Of a stretch of 64,000 nucleotides of DNA, positions 26,575-34,980 are shown piece by piece. The position numbers were made by a program, and so were the translations under genes. Every line of letters starts with the position of its first letter. The first letter of the stretch is position 1. A model generated the notes under the pieces. The model was not told the origin of the DNA and did no database searches. It was given only the letters and a program-made list of their open reading frames with translations. Source of the DNA: CAVYTF01 sp963771435 (GTDB lineage Bacteria; Bacteroidota; Bacteroidia; Chitinophagales; Chitinophagaceae). The stretch lies in assembly GCA_963771435.1 (NCBI GenBank), contig CAVYTF010000009.1, forward strand, positions 310,001 through 374,000, in the 5' to 3' direction.

Positions 26575-26707
26575 CTATAACATTAGGTTTTGTGCAGGTA
26601 GGACTGGACGTTCAAACTTCGGCTGTTTTGCATCGCTGTACTTTGGCTCGGGCAGACGGAATTCTTTTTCCCCGCCTGCCCAAAGTTCTGTTCGTTGGCA
26701 GAAATGC
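26575..26707. repeat. attC-like folded intergenic element
   Basis: Imperfectly complementary arms lie at 26575-26602 (TATAACATTAGG then GTGCAGGTAGG) and 26670-26700 (CCCGCCTGCCC then GTTCGTTGGCA). The less symmetric centre contains TTCAAACTTCGGCTGTTTT and GGCTCGGGCAGACGG. The ends TAAC and GTTGGC recall the outer boxes of integron attC sites. From memory, similar elements sit between accessory genes in many Bacteroidota genomes; I cannot check this here. It separates the nuclease-like gene from the GNAT gene. Confidence 0.55.
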
Positions 26708-26771
26708 TTCCTACACTTTAAAATTTGAAAACACTTTTTACGATGACATCAATATTTCGTAAATTAGCAAA

Positions 26772-27299
26772 GTGAAAAAACGCAATAATACAGGACTTGA
26801 TTTTGAGATTGACAGGCTTACAAATTCTATTCAAAATACCGTTTCAAGAGACAGTTTTCAAACGGAAGTTAGCTTGCTTACAAAAGCTGACCTTAAGCAG
26901 GTGACAAGGAAAAACGGCTGGTCTTTCAACTGGAAAACTGAATTTGATAATAATGTGAAAGAAGTTTATAAGTTAACAATCATCAATAATCCAAACATCA
27001 TTCAAGGGTTATTAAGTTTAACAATAGAAACAGACCATGTTTTTATGAACTTAGTTGAAAGTGCACCATTCAACATTGGCAAAGACAAAATTTATGAAGG
27101 CGTTGCAGGAAATTTGGTTGCTTATGCCTGTAAAGTTTCTTTTCAAAAAGGGTTTGACGGTTTTGTTGCCTTCGATGCAAAGACAAAACTTGTTCGACAT
27201 TATGAAAAAACATTAGGAGCTTATTGTTTTGGTGGACAAAGAATGATCATTTCAACAGAGTCGTCTCAAAAATTATTTGATAAATATTTTAAAAATTAA
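26772..27299 (+). CDS. GNAT-fold acetyltransferase-like protein
   Basis: 175 residues from a GTG start. The segment IQGLLSLTIETDHVFMNLVE, then IGKDKIYEGVAGNLVAYACK and VSFQKGFDGFVAFDAKTKLV then RHYEKTLGAYCFG follows the strand-helix order of the GNAT fold: beta4, the acetyl-CoA-binding helix (with GVAGNLVAYA in place of the common R/Q-x-x-G-x-G/A) and the late H-Y-E-K-x-L-G-A motif. The substrate is unknown. It is 4 bp upstream of a conserved-looking 58-residue ORF, so the two are likely co-transcribed and may form a module. Confidence 0.65.
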   Translation: MKKRNNTGLDFEIDRLTNSIQNTVSRDSFQTEVSLLTKADLKQVTRKNGWSFNWKTEFDNNVKEVYKLTIINNPNIIQGLLSLTIETDHVFMNLVESAPFNIGKDKIYEGVAGNLVAYACKVSFQKGFDGFVAFDAKTKLVRHYEKTLGAYCFGGQRMIISTESSQKLFDKYFKN

Positions 27300-27303
27300 A
27301 AAC

Positions 27304-27480
27304 ATGGGATATATAAAAGAACCAAAAGGCGTTGACTTTATTATTCAAAGCAAACCGTTGACAGACGAGGAAAGAAAACAAATCAGCAAGTTTATCCAAG
27401 ACTATAAAGCAAAAAATGCTGGTAAAAAAAATAGAACGAAATCAAAAACTTCTTCATCAAAACAAAAGACGTTGGCTTGA
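27304..27480 (+). CDS. Small lysine-rich protein paired with the GNAT gene
   Basis: 58 residues. It begins MGYIKEPKGVDFIIQSKPLT, continues DEERKQISKFIQDYK and ends in a lysine/serine-rich tail. The start is only 4 bp after the GNAT stop. I recall similar short proteins in other Bacteroidota next to GNAT-like genes, but cannot confirm. Possible roles are antitoxin, cofactor or nucleic-acid-binding partner; no function is assigned. Confidence 0.6.
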   Translation: MGYIKEPKGVDFIIQSKPLTDEERKQISKFIQDYKAKNAGKKNRTKSKTSSSKQKTLA

Positions 27481-27675
27481 CAAAGAATCGCATTTGCCAG
27501 CAACCGTTGTTTCAGGACAAAGTGAATCGTGCCAACCATATCCTCAAGACTATCGGAATCCCTAAGTTTTGACACTACTGATTCACCAGCGCTTCCTGGC
27601 ATCTTCAACAGTTCTGTGAGATTTTTTTATGTGCGGAATTGCCAGTATATCGGTAGGTATCTTGTCTTAAAGGGT

Positions 27676-28170
27676 TTACCTGTTCTTGAGTTCTATGACT
27701 TCGCAGTTCTTTATTTCTTTTCCATCGATCGCAAAACGGACGAGGGTTCGAACTGTTTGCCAGCCTTGTTTTCCGGCGGCGCCGGGGTTGATGTGGAGGC
27801 AGTCTAATTCTTTATCAAAGATGACTTTTAAAATATGTGAATGGCCGCTTATGAAGAGTTTTGCGTGTTCTTTTTCAATAGTGGCTTTTACTCCGGGGGC
27901 ATATCTTTTAGGGTAGCCGCCAATGTGTTTTATAAAGACCTTTACCTGTTCGCAGGTGAAAATTAATTGTTCAGGATAGAGGCTGCGGATGTCGGTGCCG
28001 TCGATATTACCATATACGCCGCGCAGGGGTTTGAAGGCTTTTAAAGCGTTTGCTATTTCGATATTTCCGAAGTCGCCGCCATGCCATATCTCGTCACAGT
28101 TTTCAAAATGTTTAAAAACAGCATCGTCTAAATAATTGTGTGTATCTGAGATCAAACCGATTTTTGTCAT
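27676..28170 (-). CDS. YfcE/MJ0936-type metallophosphoesterase
   Basis: 164 residues, the usual length for this small calcineurin-like family. All metal-binding motifs are in order: ISDTHN (D-x-H), IWHGGDFG (G-D), VYGNIDG (G-N-x-D), KHIGGYP in place of the usual T-H-G, and ISGHSH (G-H-x-H). Members hydrolyse phosphodiesters such as cyclic nucleotides or bis-pNPP in vitro; the physiological substrate is unknown. The 195-bp spacer after the small protein gene contains no gene; GCATTTGCCAGCAACCG at 27490-27506 is an imperfect inverse copy of the end of the attC-like element. Confidence 0.88.
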   Translation of the reverse strand: MTKIGLISDTHNYLDDAVFKHFENCDEIWHGGDFGNIEIANALKAFKPLRGVYGNIDGTDIRSLYPEQLIFTCEQVKVFIKHIGGYPKRYAPGVKATIEKEHAKLFISGHSHILKVIFDKELDCLHINPGAAGKQGWQTVRTLVRFAIDGKEIKNCEVIELKNR

Positions 28171-28216
28171 TTATTGGAAATTTATATTAAGTTTGTTAAT
28201 CTAAAAGTAGCACAGA

Positions 28217-28480
28217 ATGATCTCTGTACAATCTTTTAAAATAAATGAGGTTCTTCAAAAGCATTTTAAAAATGCTGATGACGTTAAAATTGTGGTGCAG
28301 GAAATTGAACAAATTGTTGAAGAAAAGGTGCAGGCTAAAAAAGATATTTTTCTCACAAAAGATGATAAGAACGATATTGTTGACAGGATACATGCTGCCA
28401 AAACAGAAACCATAATCTGGATCTTTGGGATAGGGGTGTTACAATTTATATTATCAATATTGGTAAAAAAATTCTTCTAA
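28217..28480 (+). CDS. Coiled-coil protein with C-terminal membrane anchor
   Basis: 87 residues. A charged helical region (about 10-60: VLQKHFKNADDVKIVVQEIE, QIVEEKVQAKKDIFLTKDDK) is followed by one transmembrane helix at about 66-84 (IIWIFGIGVLQFILSILV) and a basic end. This layout resembles the CCDC90/DUF1640 proteins, whose bacterial function is unknown. It lies 20 bp upstream of a decayed antitoxin-like gene on the same strand. Confidence 0.6.
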   Translation: MISVQSFKINEVLQKHFKNADDVKIVVQEIEQIVEEKVQAKKDIFLTKDDKNDIVDRIHAAKTETIIWIFGIGVLQFILSILVKKFF

Positions 28481-28500
28481 AGCATTTCAAAAAATAAAAA

Positions 28501-28680
28501 ATGAATTCACTTACTTTTATTACAGACGAAACGCATCACCGAAGGTACGCACAAATTGACCTTGAAGAGATAGCTGATGCAGGTACTGAAAAACTGGAAG
28601 AGATATTTGATATACTTATTGCCGAGGTACATCATAAAGAAGAAAAAACGAGTGATAGCCAGATAGGGTTGAACAAGTAA
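28501..28680 (+). CDS. Short antitoxin-like protein, probably truncated
   Basis: 59 residues: FITDETHHRRYAQIDLEEIA, then EKLEEIFDILIAEVHHKEEK. The phrase RRYAQIDLEEIA and the following helix resemble small Bacteroidota antitoxins of RelE/ParE-type modules, which usually continue with W-x-x-x-K-x-x-L. Here the tail is SDSQIGLNK and no toxin gene follows, so it is probably a remnant (inference). The 186 bp after it include two copies of an ACACGAAGG-like word (near 28691 and 28768-28778). Confidence 0.45.
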   Translation: MNSLTFITDETHHRRYAQIDLEEIADAGTEKLEEIFDILIAEVHHKEEKTSDSQIGLNK

Positions 28681-28866
28681 GAGACGAAGACACGAAAGAA
28701 AGGGAAAAGGAAAAAATAAAAAGGAAAAATGGAGGAATTCGGTTGATGAACCACGAAGGCACAAAGACACGAAGGGGTACTAAGGAATAGATTGCCATAG
28801 GATCACAAAGACAGGAAATTGCACCAAGGAAAGTTTTGGATCAACTCATCCAAATTTTATAACATC

Positions 28867-30024
28867 ATGCCATATTACCATAAAGCGGGAACAGTTCCGC
28901 ATAAGCGACACACCCAGTTCAGGCAGCCAGACGGAAGCCTGTATTCTGAACAGTTATTTTCTACGGAAGGGTTCAGCAGCGACTCTACGTTGCTGTATCA
29001 TTGCCATCCGCCAACGGTGATCATTCATACGGAAGAACCTTATGATGTATCGCCTAAGATAGCAGAAGAAAAAATGCTGAAGCACAGGAGCTTTGAAGGC
29101 TTCAAAGTGAGCCCCACAAAGGATTTCGTTGAAAGCAGGAAAGCGGTATTGGTGAACAGTGATTGCCATATTGTGCTGGCTGCACCACAGGAAAGTATGA
29201 CGAATTATTTTTATAAAAACGCTGATGCGGATGAAATGATATTTGTTCATGAGGGTACGGGAAAATTGCTGACACAGTATGGGGAACTGCCTTTTGGTTA
29301 CGGTGATTATTTGGTAATTCCGCGGGGTACTATCTACCAAATACACTTTGATGATGCGCAGAACCGGCTGTTTATTGTTGAGAGTTTTTCGCCGATACGG
29401 TACCCAAAAAAATACGTTAGCCGCAACGGGCAATTGATGGAAAACTCACCTTACTGCGAGCGTGATATTAAACCACCTGCCGCTTTAAATACGATAAACG
29501 AGAAAGGCGATTTTGTTATCAAAACAAAAAAGAAAGGGCGTATGTACCATATCCATTATGGGTACCACCCGTTTGATGTGATCGGCTGGGATGGCTGCTG
29601 CTACCCGTATGCGTTCAGCATCCATGATTTTGAACCAATCACAGGGCGCGTGCACCAGCCGCCACCTGTGCACCAAACGTTTGAGGCAAATAACTTCGTG
29701 GTGTGCAGTTTTGTACCGCGGCTTTTTGACTACCACCCGCTCTCTATACCTGCACCTTATAACCATAGTAATATTGACAGCGACGAAGTAATTTATTATG
29801 TGGATGGCGACTTTATGAGCCGGAAAAATGTAACGCGCGGCATGATAACACTGCACCCCGGTGGAATCCCGCACGGGCCACACCCAGGGGCTGTTCAGAA
29901 AAGCATTGGCGCTAAAGAGACAAAAGAACTGGCCGTGATGGTGGATACTTTTCACCCGTTGCAGCTAACAGTTGAGGCGCTGGATATTGAGAATGAGAAT
30001 TATGTGATGAGCTGGTCAGAATAA
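28867..30024 (+). CDS. hmgA: Homogentisate 1,2-dioxygenase
   Basis: 385 residues from the ATG at 28867; an upstream frame from 28819 would add 16 residues that do not fit, while MPYYHKAGTVPHKRHTQFR is the conventional start. The enzyme opens the ring of homogentisate to maleylacetoacetate in tyrosine catabolism, using Fe(II). It has the cupin core (YYVDGDFMSRKN, then ITLHPGGIPHGPHPG with iron-ligand His) and the N-terminal beta domain (MIFVHEGTGKLLTQYG, LVIPRGTIYQI). No hppD or fahA is adjacent; the nearby paaZ is for the phenylacetate route. The next gene follows after 37 bp. Confidence 0.93.
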   Translation: MPYYHKAGTVPHKRHTQFRQPDGSLYSEQLFSTEGFSSDSTLLYHCHPPTVIIHTEEPYDVSPKIAEEKMLKHRSFEGFKVSPTKDFVESRKAVLVNSDCHIVLAAPQESMTNYFYKNADADEMIFVHEGTGKLLTQYGELPFGYGDYLVIPRGTIYQIHFDDAQNRLFIVESFSPIRYPKKYVSRNGQLMENSPYCERDIKPPAALNTINEKGDFVIKTKKKGRMYHIHYGYHPFDVIGWDGCCYPYAFSIHDFEPITGRVHQPPPVHQTFEANNFVVCSFVPRLFDYHPLSIPAPYNHSNIDSDEVIYYVDGDFMSRKNVTRGMITLHPGGIPHGPHPGAVQKSIGAKETKELAVMVDTFHPLQLTVEALDIENENYVMSWSE

Positions 30025-30061
30025 TATTTGGAAGCGTTGCCTGTTCCCGAAAACAATTGCT

Positions 30062-30532
30062 ATGAATGAAGAAAAAAAGCGGTTTTTAAAACACGGATTT
30101 ATTCCTCTTCTGCAAGACTTACCTGCGGACGCAAAGGGGAAATGGGGTGTAATGAACGGGCAGCAAATGGCAGAGCATGTGACGGGATTTTTTAAAGTAT
30201 CTACTGAAAAGTTGCAGTTTCCCCTAGTTACACCTGAAGAACATTTACCTAAATACAAAGAATTTCTCCTGAGTGATAAACAGTTTCGCCAGAACACTAA
30301 AGCCCCAGAAAGTGTTGTTGGCAGCGAGGCAGTGCCGGTGCGTTGTGCCACCATGCATGAGGCTGTGAATAAGCTGGAAAAAGAAACTAACGCTTTCTTT
30401 GAATATTTTGAAAGCTATCCCGGGAAGACAACGCTGCACCCTGTTTTTGGCAAACTAGACTTTGAAGAATGGGTGTTGCTGCACCACAAGCATGTGATGC
30501 ACCATTTGAGACAGTTTGGGCTGGTGGAGTAG
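30062..30532 (+). CDS. DinB/DUF1569-like protein
   Basis: 156 residues. GVMNGQQMAEHVTGFFKVST and the C-terminal HPVFGKLDFEEWVLLHHKHV then MHHLRQFG supply the three histidines spaced as in DinB-fold (DUF1569) four-helix metal proteins. Some DinB members are thiol-dependent transferases, for instance in bacillithiol chemistry; this protein's substrate is unknown. It is close behind hmgA, where maleylacetoacetate isomerisation would be the next step, but a link to that step is only speculation. Confidence 0.75.
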   Translation: MNEEKKRFLKHGFIPLLQDLPADAKGKWGVMNGQQMAEHVTGFFKVSTEKLQFPLVTPEEHLPKYKEFLLSDKQFRQNTKAPESVVGSEAVPVRCATMHEAVNKLEKETNAFFEYFESYPGKTTLHPVFGKLDFEEWVLLHHKHVMHHLRQFGLVE

Positions 30533-30550
30533 TTGACTGTTGAATCTATT

Positions 30551-31066
30551 CTATTTTTCCTTTAAGGTAGCAATTATCGAAATTAAACTGTCAATTTCAT
30601 TTCTTCGTTTTGATGAAGCCCAGGCATTTAAATTTCCTGTAGTAATTGTGCAAGCTTCAAAGTAACCGGTTATTGTTTTGGAAATATTCCATTTAACTAC
30701 TTTATTTAGAAAATAAGAGCTGGCAAACACTTTAGCAGTTGTGTCAATAGACGAGGTGTCGGCAGGGTCGTTGATGCCGTTATTGTTTCGGATGCTCACA
30801 AAACCAATAGAGGTTGATGAAACATCTTTAGGAGTAATGCCATATCCTAACCCTCCTTCCTTTCCACTATCTTCTGATATTTTAAAATTATCAGGAAGTT
30901 GTAAATAATAATTGGATTCCCCAAGCCTTACCTCTTTAGAATTAGTTATCACATGTGGTCTAATAAAATGTAATAGGCTATCTATAGTGGAGATTTGGAC
31001 TTTTGTGTTTGATTGGCTGTTACAAGCAACACAACCGATAAACAGTAAAAATTTGAAGCAATTCAT
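30551..31066 (-). CDS. Lipoprotein of unknown function
   Basis: 171 residues from the ATG at 31066. An in-frame start at 31096 adds ten residues before MNCFKFLLFIGCVACNSQS, which is itself a full lipoprotein signal (Cys15). The mature part has beta-strand-rich stretches (VRLGESNYYLQLPDNFKISE, GLGYGITPKDVSSTSIGFVS) and no domain I recognise. It is convergent with the DinB gene and divergent from paaZ. Confidence 0.65.
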   Translation of the reverse strand: MNCFKFLLFIGCVACNSQSNTKVQISTIDSLLHFIRPHVITNSKEVRLGESNYYLQLPDNFKISEDSGKEGGLGYGITPKDVSSTSIGFVSIRNNNGINDPADTSSIDTTAKVFASSYFLNKVVKWNISKTITGYFEACTITTGNLNAWASSKRRNEIDSLISIIATLKEK

Positions 31067-31155
31067 TTGAAGTTTTAAAGTAGATGAGAATATCAAGAAT
31101 ATTCCATAAAATATGTCAATCTTTCCATTAGCTTTAATATTTAACTGCCAAGTGT

Positions 31156-31163
31156 TAGTTTTG
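31156..31163 (+). promoter_or_regulatory. TAGTTTTG -7 promoter element before paaZ
   Basis: TAGTTTTG fits the TAnnTTTG consensus and ends 22 bp before the paaZ start codon. The -33 region is AT-rich without a clear TTG. Confidence 0.4.
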
Positions 31164-31185
31164 CTTATTGTAAATAATAGGCCAT

Positions 31186-33231
31186 ATGAAGAAGTTAGAA
31201 AACTATGTTTTGGGAAAATGGGTGACCGGCGATGGCGACGGGCAGTTATTGCAAAATGCTGTTACGGGTGATGGCATTGCCGCCGCCACTACCAAGGGAT
31301 TGGCTTTTGATGAGATACTACATTTTGCAAGAATGAAGGGCAACCCTGCTTTGCGCAACATGACCTTTCATGAAAGGGGTTTGATGCTGCGCGCACTGGC
31401 GATATACCTGCGCAATCATCTTGAAAAGTTCTACAGTGTGAGTTATCAAACAGGCGCGACGAAGGTTGATAGTTGGGTGGATATAGAAGGGGGCATCGGT
31501 AATTTGTTTTCATACGCATCGCTGCGGAGGAAGTTTACGGATGAAAGTTTCTGCCTTGATGGAGAGGGCATTAACCTCAGCAAGGGCAATACGTTTATGG
31601 CGCAGCACCTGCTGATACCAAAGGAAGGCGCAGCCATACATATCAACGCATTTAATTTCCCTGTGTGGGGGATGCTGGAAAAAATTGCAGTGAACTTACT
31701 GGCAGGCGTTCCTGCAATTGTGAAGCCTGCAACCGTTACCTGTTATCTTACAGAAGCAGTTGTGAAGGAAATAGTGGCATCGGGCATTCTTCCTGAAGGC
31801 GCACTGCAGCTCATTTGTGGCAGCACGGGCGACCTGCTGGATCATGTTACATCGCAGGATGTTATTACGTTCACAGGTTCTGCTTCAACGGGGTTGATGT
31901 TGAAAGGCGGCAAGAGGATAATGGAAGAAAATGTGCCGTTCACGATGGAGGCGGATTCGCTTAACTGTATTGTATTGGGCGAAGACGTGACCCCTGAAAT
32001 GCCCGAATGGGATATTTTTATAAAAGAAGTGCGCAAGGAAATGACCACTAAGGCGGGTCAAAAATGCACAGCAATAAGAAGAATATTTGTTCCTGAAAAT
32101 AAGCTGGAAGATGTGCATCTTGCACTGGGTAAGGCTTTGGCACAAACAACCATCGGTAATCCGTTGAACGAAAAAGTGCGCATGGGTTCTCTTGCAGGGA
32201 TGTCACAGCGGAAAGAAGTAAAAAGCCAGGTTCAGAAATTGCTTGCTTCGTCACAAATAATTTATGGGTCGCTTGACAGCGTGGAAGTCATAGATGCCGA
32301 TGCTGAAAAAGGCGCATTCATCAGCCCGCTTTTATTACTAAATGAAGACCCTTTTCATACACAGGAAGCACATGAAGTAGAAGCCTTTGGGCCGGTGTCC
32401 ACACTGATGCCGTATGGAAATATGGATGATGCTATTGCGCTTTCCAAAAAAGGGAGGGGCTCTTTGTGCAGCACCATTGTTACTGCAAACGATAAAATCG
32501 CGAGGCAGTATGTATTGAACGCAGGGACTCACCACGGCAGGATATTAATACTCAATAAAGACTGCGCCAAAGAAAGCACCGGGCATGGTTCGCCGCTGCC
32601 TTTGCTGGTGCATGGCGGCCCCGGGCGTGCGGGTGGAGGAGAAGAAATGGGAGGCATACGCGGTGTGAAACATTATATGCAAAGAGTGGCGGTGCAGGGT
32701 TCGCCGACGAGCATTACTGCTGTTTCAAATGTGTACCAGCAATATGCAAAGGGGAATAAAGCAGATATTCATCCATTCAAAAAATACTTTGAAGAACTAA
32801 ATATAGGCGACCAGCTTATAACAAAAAAAAGAGTCATTACTACCGGCGATATTGACCGCTTTGCTTACCTGAGTGGCGATCATTTTTATGCGCATCTGCA
32901 GGGCACCGACTTCAGCGATACCATGTTTGAAAAACAGGTGGCACATGGTTATTTCATCATGAGCGCCGCAGCAGGCTTGTTTGTTGACAGTTATGATAAA
33001 AACCCCGTGCTACTCAATTATGGCATTGACGAGTTGCGCTTTACAAAGCCTGTGTACCCTGGCTCGGAAATGTATGTACGCTTTACCTGCAAAGAAAAAA
33101 TAAGCCAGGAGAAAAAAGAAGAAACTGATATTCCCAGAGGCATTGTAAAATGGCTGGTAGAAATGTTTGATGAAACAGACGAACTCATAGGCATAGCTAC
33201 CATATTAACTATGGTGAAGCGAAAGGCATAG
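31186..33231 (+). CDS. paaZ: Bifunctional aldehyde dehydrogenase / oxepin-CoA hydrolase PaaZ
   Basis: 681 residues, full length for PaaZ. It opens oxepin-CoA and oxidises the resulting aldehyde in aerobic phenylacetate degradation. Residues 1-about 520 are an aldehyde dehydrogenase domain (FNFPVWGMLEKIAVNLLAGV, ITFTGSASTG, catalytic Cys in TKAGQKCTAIRR, and EVEAFGPVSTL). Residues about 535-680 are a MaoC-type hydratase hot-dog domain (YFEELNIGDQ, GDIDRFAYLSGDHFYAH, EKQVAHGYFIMSAAAGLFVD). No paaABCDE genes are in the window. It has a TAGTTTTG promoter-like element. Confidence 0.94.
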   Translation: MKKLENYVLGKWVTGDGDGQLLQNAVTGDGIAAATTKGLAFDEILHFARMKGNPALRNMTFHERGLMLRALAIYLRNHLEKFYSVSYQTGATKVDSWVDIEGGIGNLFSYASLRRKFTDESFCLDGEGINLSKGNTFMAQHLLIPKEGAAIHINAFNFPVWGMLEKIAVNLLAGVPAIVKPATVTCYLTEAVVKEIVASGILPEGALQLICGSTGDLLDHVTSQDVITFTGSASTGLMLKGGKRIMEENVPFTMEADSLNCIVLGEDVTPEMPEWDIFIKEVRKEMTTKAGQKCTAIRRIFVPENKLEDVHLALGKALAQTTIGNPLNEKVRMGSLAGMSQRKEVKSQVQKLLASSQIIYGSLDSVEVIDADAEKGAFISPLLLLNEDPFHTQEAHEVEAFGPVSTLMPYGNMDDAIALSKKGRGSLCSTIVTANDKIARQYVLNAGTHHGRILILNKDCAKESTGHGSPLPLLVHGGPGRAGGGEEMGGIRGVKHYMQRVAVQGSPTSITAVSNVYQQYAKGNKADIHPFKKYFEELNIGDQLITKKRVITTGDIDRFAYLSGDHFYAHLQGTDFSDTMFEKQVAHGYFIMSAAAGLFVDSYDKNPVLLNYGIDELRFTKPVYPGSEMYVRFTCKEKISQEKKEETDIPRGIVKWLVEMFDETDELIGIATILTMVKRKA

Positions 33232-33332
33232 GCAGCGAATATATCTTGCGGCTGCCAGCTATCTCTTTCCTGCTCTGCCCGTATTGCACTGCTATAACGC
33301 ATAAATAAGAATTACTTACTTTCACGCCCATA

Positions 33333-34229
33333 ATGTGGAAGAAAACCGTTCTAACTGCTTTATTGTTTACAGCCGCGCATGCATTGTTTGCACAGCTCAC
33401 TTACAACGAACTGACCGTGCTGTATGATTCCTCCTGGACGTATAAGAACCTCAAGCTCATTCCCGTAAGGTTTAAAACGAGCGCGGGAAAAACGTTGGCG
33501 GCTTTTGCAAATACCATTTCCTTTGAAGAAGCATTTAAAACGGGCAAGCTTACAATACATGAGATCACGGCGCCTATGGGCTCAGACATTGGCGTGCTGG
33601 AAATAAAAAACTTCTCAAAGAAGAATGTGCTGGTCCATAGCGGAGACATCATCACCGGAGGCAAACAAGACAGGGCCTCTGCAGAAACTGTTGTTATCCC
33701 CCCAGGGGAGGATAAAAATTATCTAAACGTCTATTGCATAGAGAAACAAAGGTGGGACACTAAAAGCAAGCCCTTTTCTTATGGCGGCCTGGCGGATGCA
33801 GGGCTTCGAAGGGAGATAGACGTGCAGCAAAAGCAAAACAAAGTGTGGAAGGAGATCGATTCCCAGTTCACTGAAAAGAAAGTTAAATCCATTACCTGGA
33901 AGTATATGAGTTTATACAAAGACAGTACGCTGCGTGCTGATTCTGCGTATATGAATTTCTTTATAAACAAAATGGCGAAGAGCGACAGCAGCTATGCTGG
34001 TTTTGTTGCTATCTCGGGTTCGCGGATCATTAATTGTGAACTGTTTGGCAGTACACAGTTTTGCCTGATCTCGTATGAAGACCTGGTGCGCAGTTATGTG
34101 CACAGCATCTCCAGAAACATAGACCTGCCTTCGGTTTCAAACAATAAAGTAAAAAACTTCCTGGATAAATTCTTAAAAAGCGAACAGCAGCAGGAAAAGT
34201 ATGTTCCCGACCACGGAAGGATTCTATAA
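33333..34229 (+). CDS. DUF6569 (ARPP-1-like) exported protein with probable C-terminal frameshift
   Basis: 298 residues with a signal peptide (about 1-20, ending LFA-Q). The family core is clear: VLVHSGDIITGGKQDRASAE, then TVVIPPGEDKN and VYCIEKQRW. The frame ends at 34229 with DHGRIL. In the next frame, from 34222, the DNA reads FYKAGATIIHLVVYGE and stops at 34272. Family members usually end in a basic, I-H-containing strand, so DHGR joined to FYKAG... by a one-base change is the likely original end. This is either a sequencing/assembly error or a recent mutation. Function is unknown; the family was named from association with ADP-ribosylglycohydrolase and phosphatase domains. Confidence 0.75.
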   Translation: MWKKTVLTALLFTAAHALFAQLTYNELTVLYDSSWTYKNLKLIPVRFKTSAGKTLAAFANTISFEEAFKTGKLTIHEITAPMGSDIGVLEIKNFSKKNVLVHSGDIITGGKQDRASAETVVIPPGEDKNYLNVYCIEKQRWDTKSKPFSYGGLADAGLRREIDVQQKQNKVWKEIDSQFTEKKVKSITWKYMSLYKDSTLRADSAYMNFFINKMAKSDSSYAGFVAISGSRIINCELFGSTQFCLISYEDLVRSYVHSISRNIDLPSVSNNKVKNFLDKFLKSEQQQEKYVPDHGRIL

Positions 34230-34409
34230 AGCGGGGGCCACGATCATACATTTGGTGGTTTATGGAGAATAGGCACACAAACAGATCTTCTTATAAAGTT
34301 AAACTTCGCGCCTGCTCCTCTCCAGTTTTCCACTCCTGTTAATAATAATATAATTGCCTCTGTGTTTGTTGTAATGCAATACCGCATTAACTTACAGAAA
34401 ATTTATTTT

Positions 34410-34883
34410 ATGCGCTGGAGAAAATTCAATGGAGAGAATATTAACCTGCCCATTAAACAGGCAGTGGAAGATGCCATTAAGCACGAAACGGAAAAAGGCA
34501 CGAGGCTGAAAGTGTGCATTGGTACCGACAGCCAGGTGAAAGGGGAGGAGACGGAGTTTGCTACCGTGATCGTTTTTTTGCGCGAGCATAACGGCGGCTT
34601 TATGTACATCCACAACGAAAAAACAAAATACAAATACAACATCAAAGAGCGTATGCTTGTGGAGGTGGCCAAGAGCATTGAAATAGCTTATGAACTTTGC
34701 AATTTATTTATTCAGTACGACGTGGACATGGAAGTTCATGCCGACATAAACACCAACCCCCAGTTTAAAAGTAATGATGCATTGCGGGAGGCAATGGGCT
34801 ACATCCTCGGGATGGGGTTTGCCTTTAAAGCCAAGCCCGAAGCTTTTGCCAGCAGTTGCTGCGCCGACAAAATGTGCAATTAA
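34410..34883 (+). CDS. YkuK-like (DUF458) predicted RNase H-fold protein
   Basis: 157 residues from the ATG at 34410; 16 upstream in-frame residues have no family resemblance. RLKVCIGTDSQVKGEETEFA with the G-T-D-S motif, VEVAKSIEIAYEL and DMEVHADINTNPQFKSNDAL follow the YkuK/DUF458 pattern, whose conserved acidic residues fit an RNase H-like fold. The C-terminal GYILGMGFAFKAKPEAFASS then CCADKMC fits the family's usual C-x-A-D end. It may process RNA, but this is untested for the family as far as I know. Confidence 0.8.
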   Translation: MRWRKFNGENINLPIKQAVEDAIKHETEKGTRLKVCIGTDSQVKGEETEFATVIVFLREHNGGFMYIHNEKTKYKYNIKERMLVEVAKSIEIAYELCNLFIQYDVDMEVHADINTNPQFKSNDALREAMGYILGMGFAFKAKPEAFASSCCADKMCN

Positions 34884-34980
34884 TCTTTCGAGATCTATTT
34901 CCTGCTTAATTAAAAGCATAAAACCCAGCGCAACATTCCATTTACAGTTTTCTTTATTGCAGTAAAATTTCACGCAGGAG

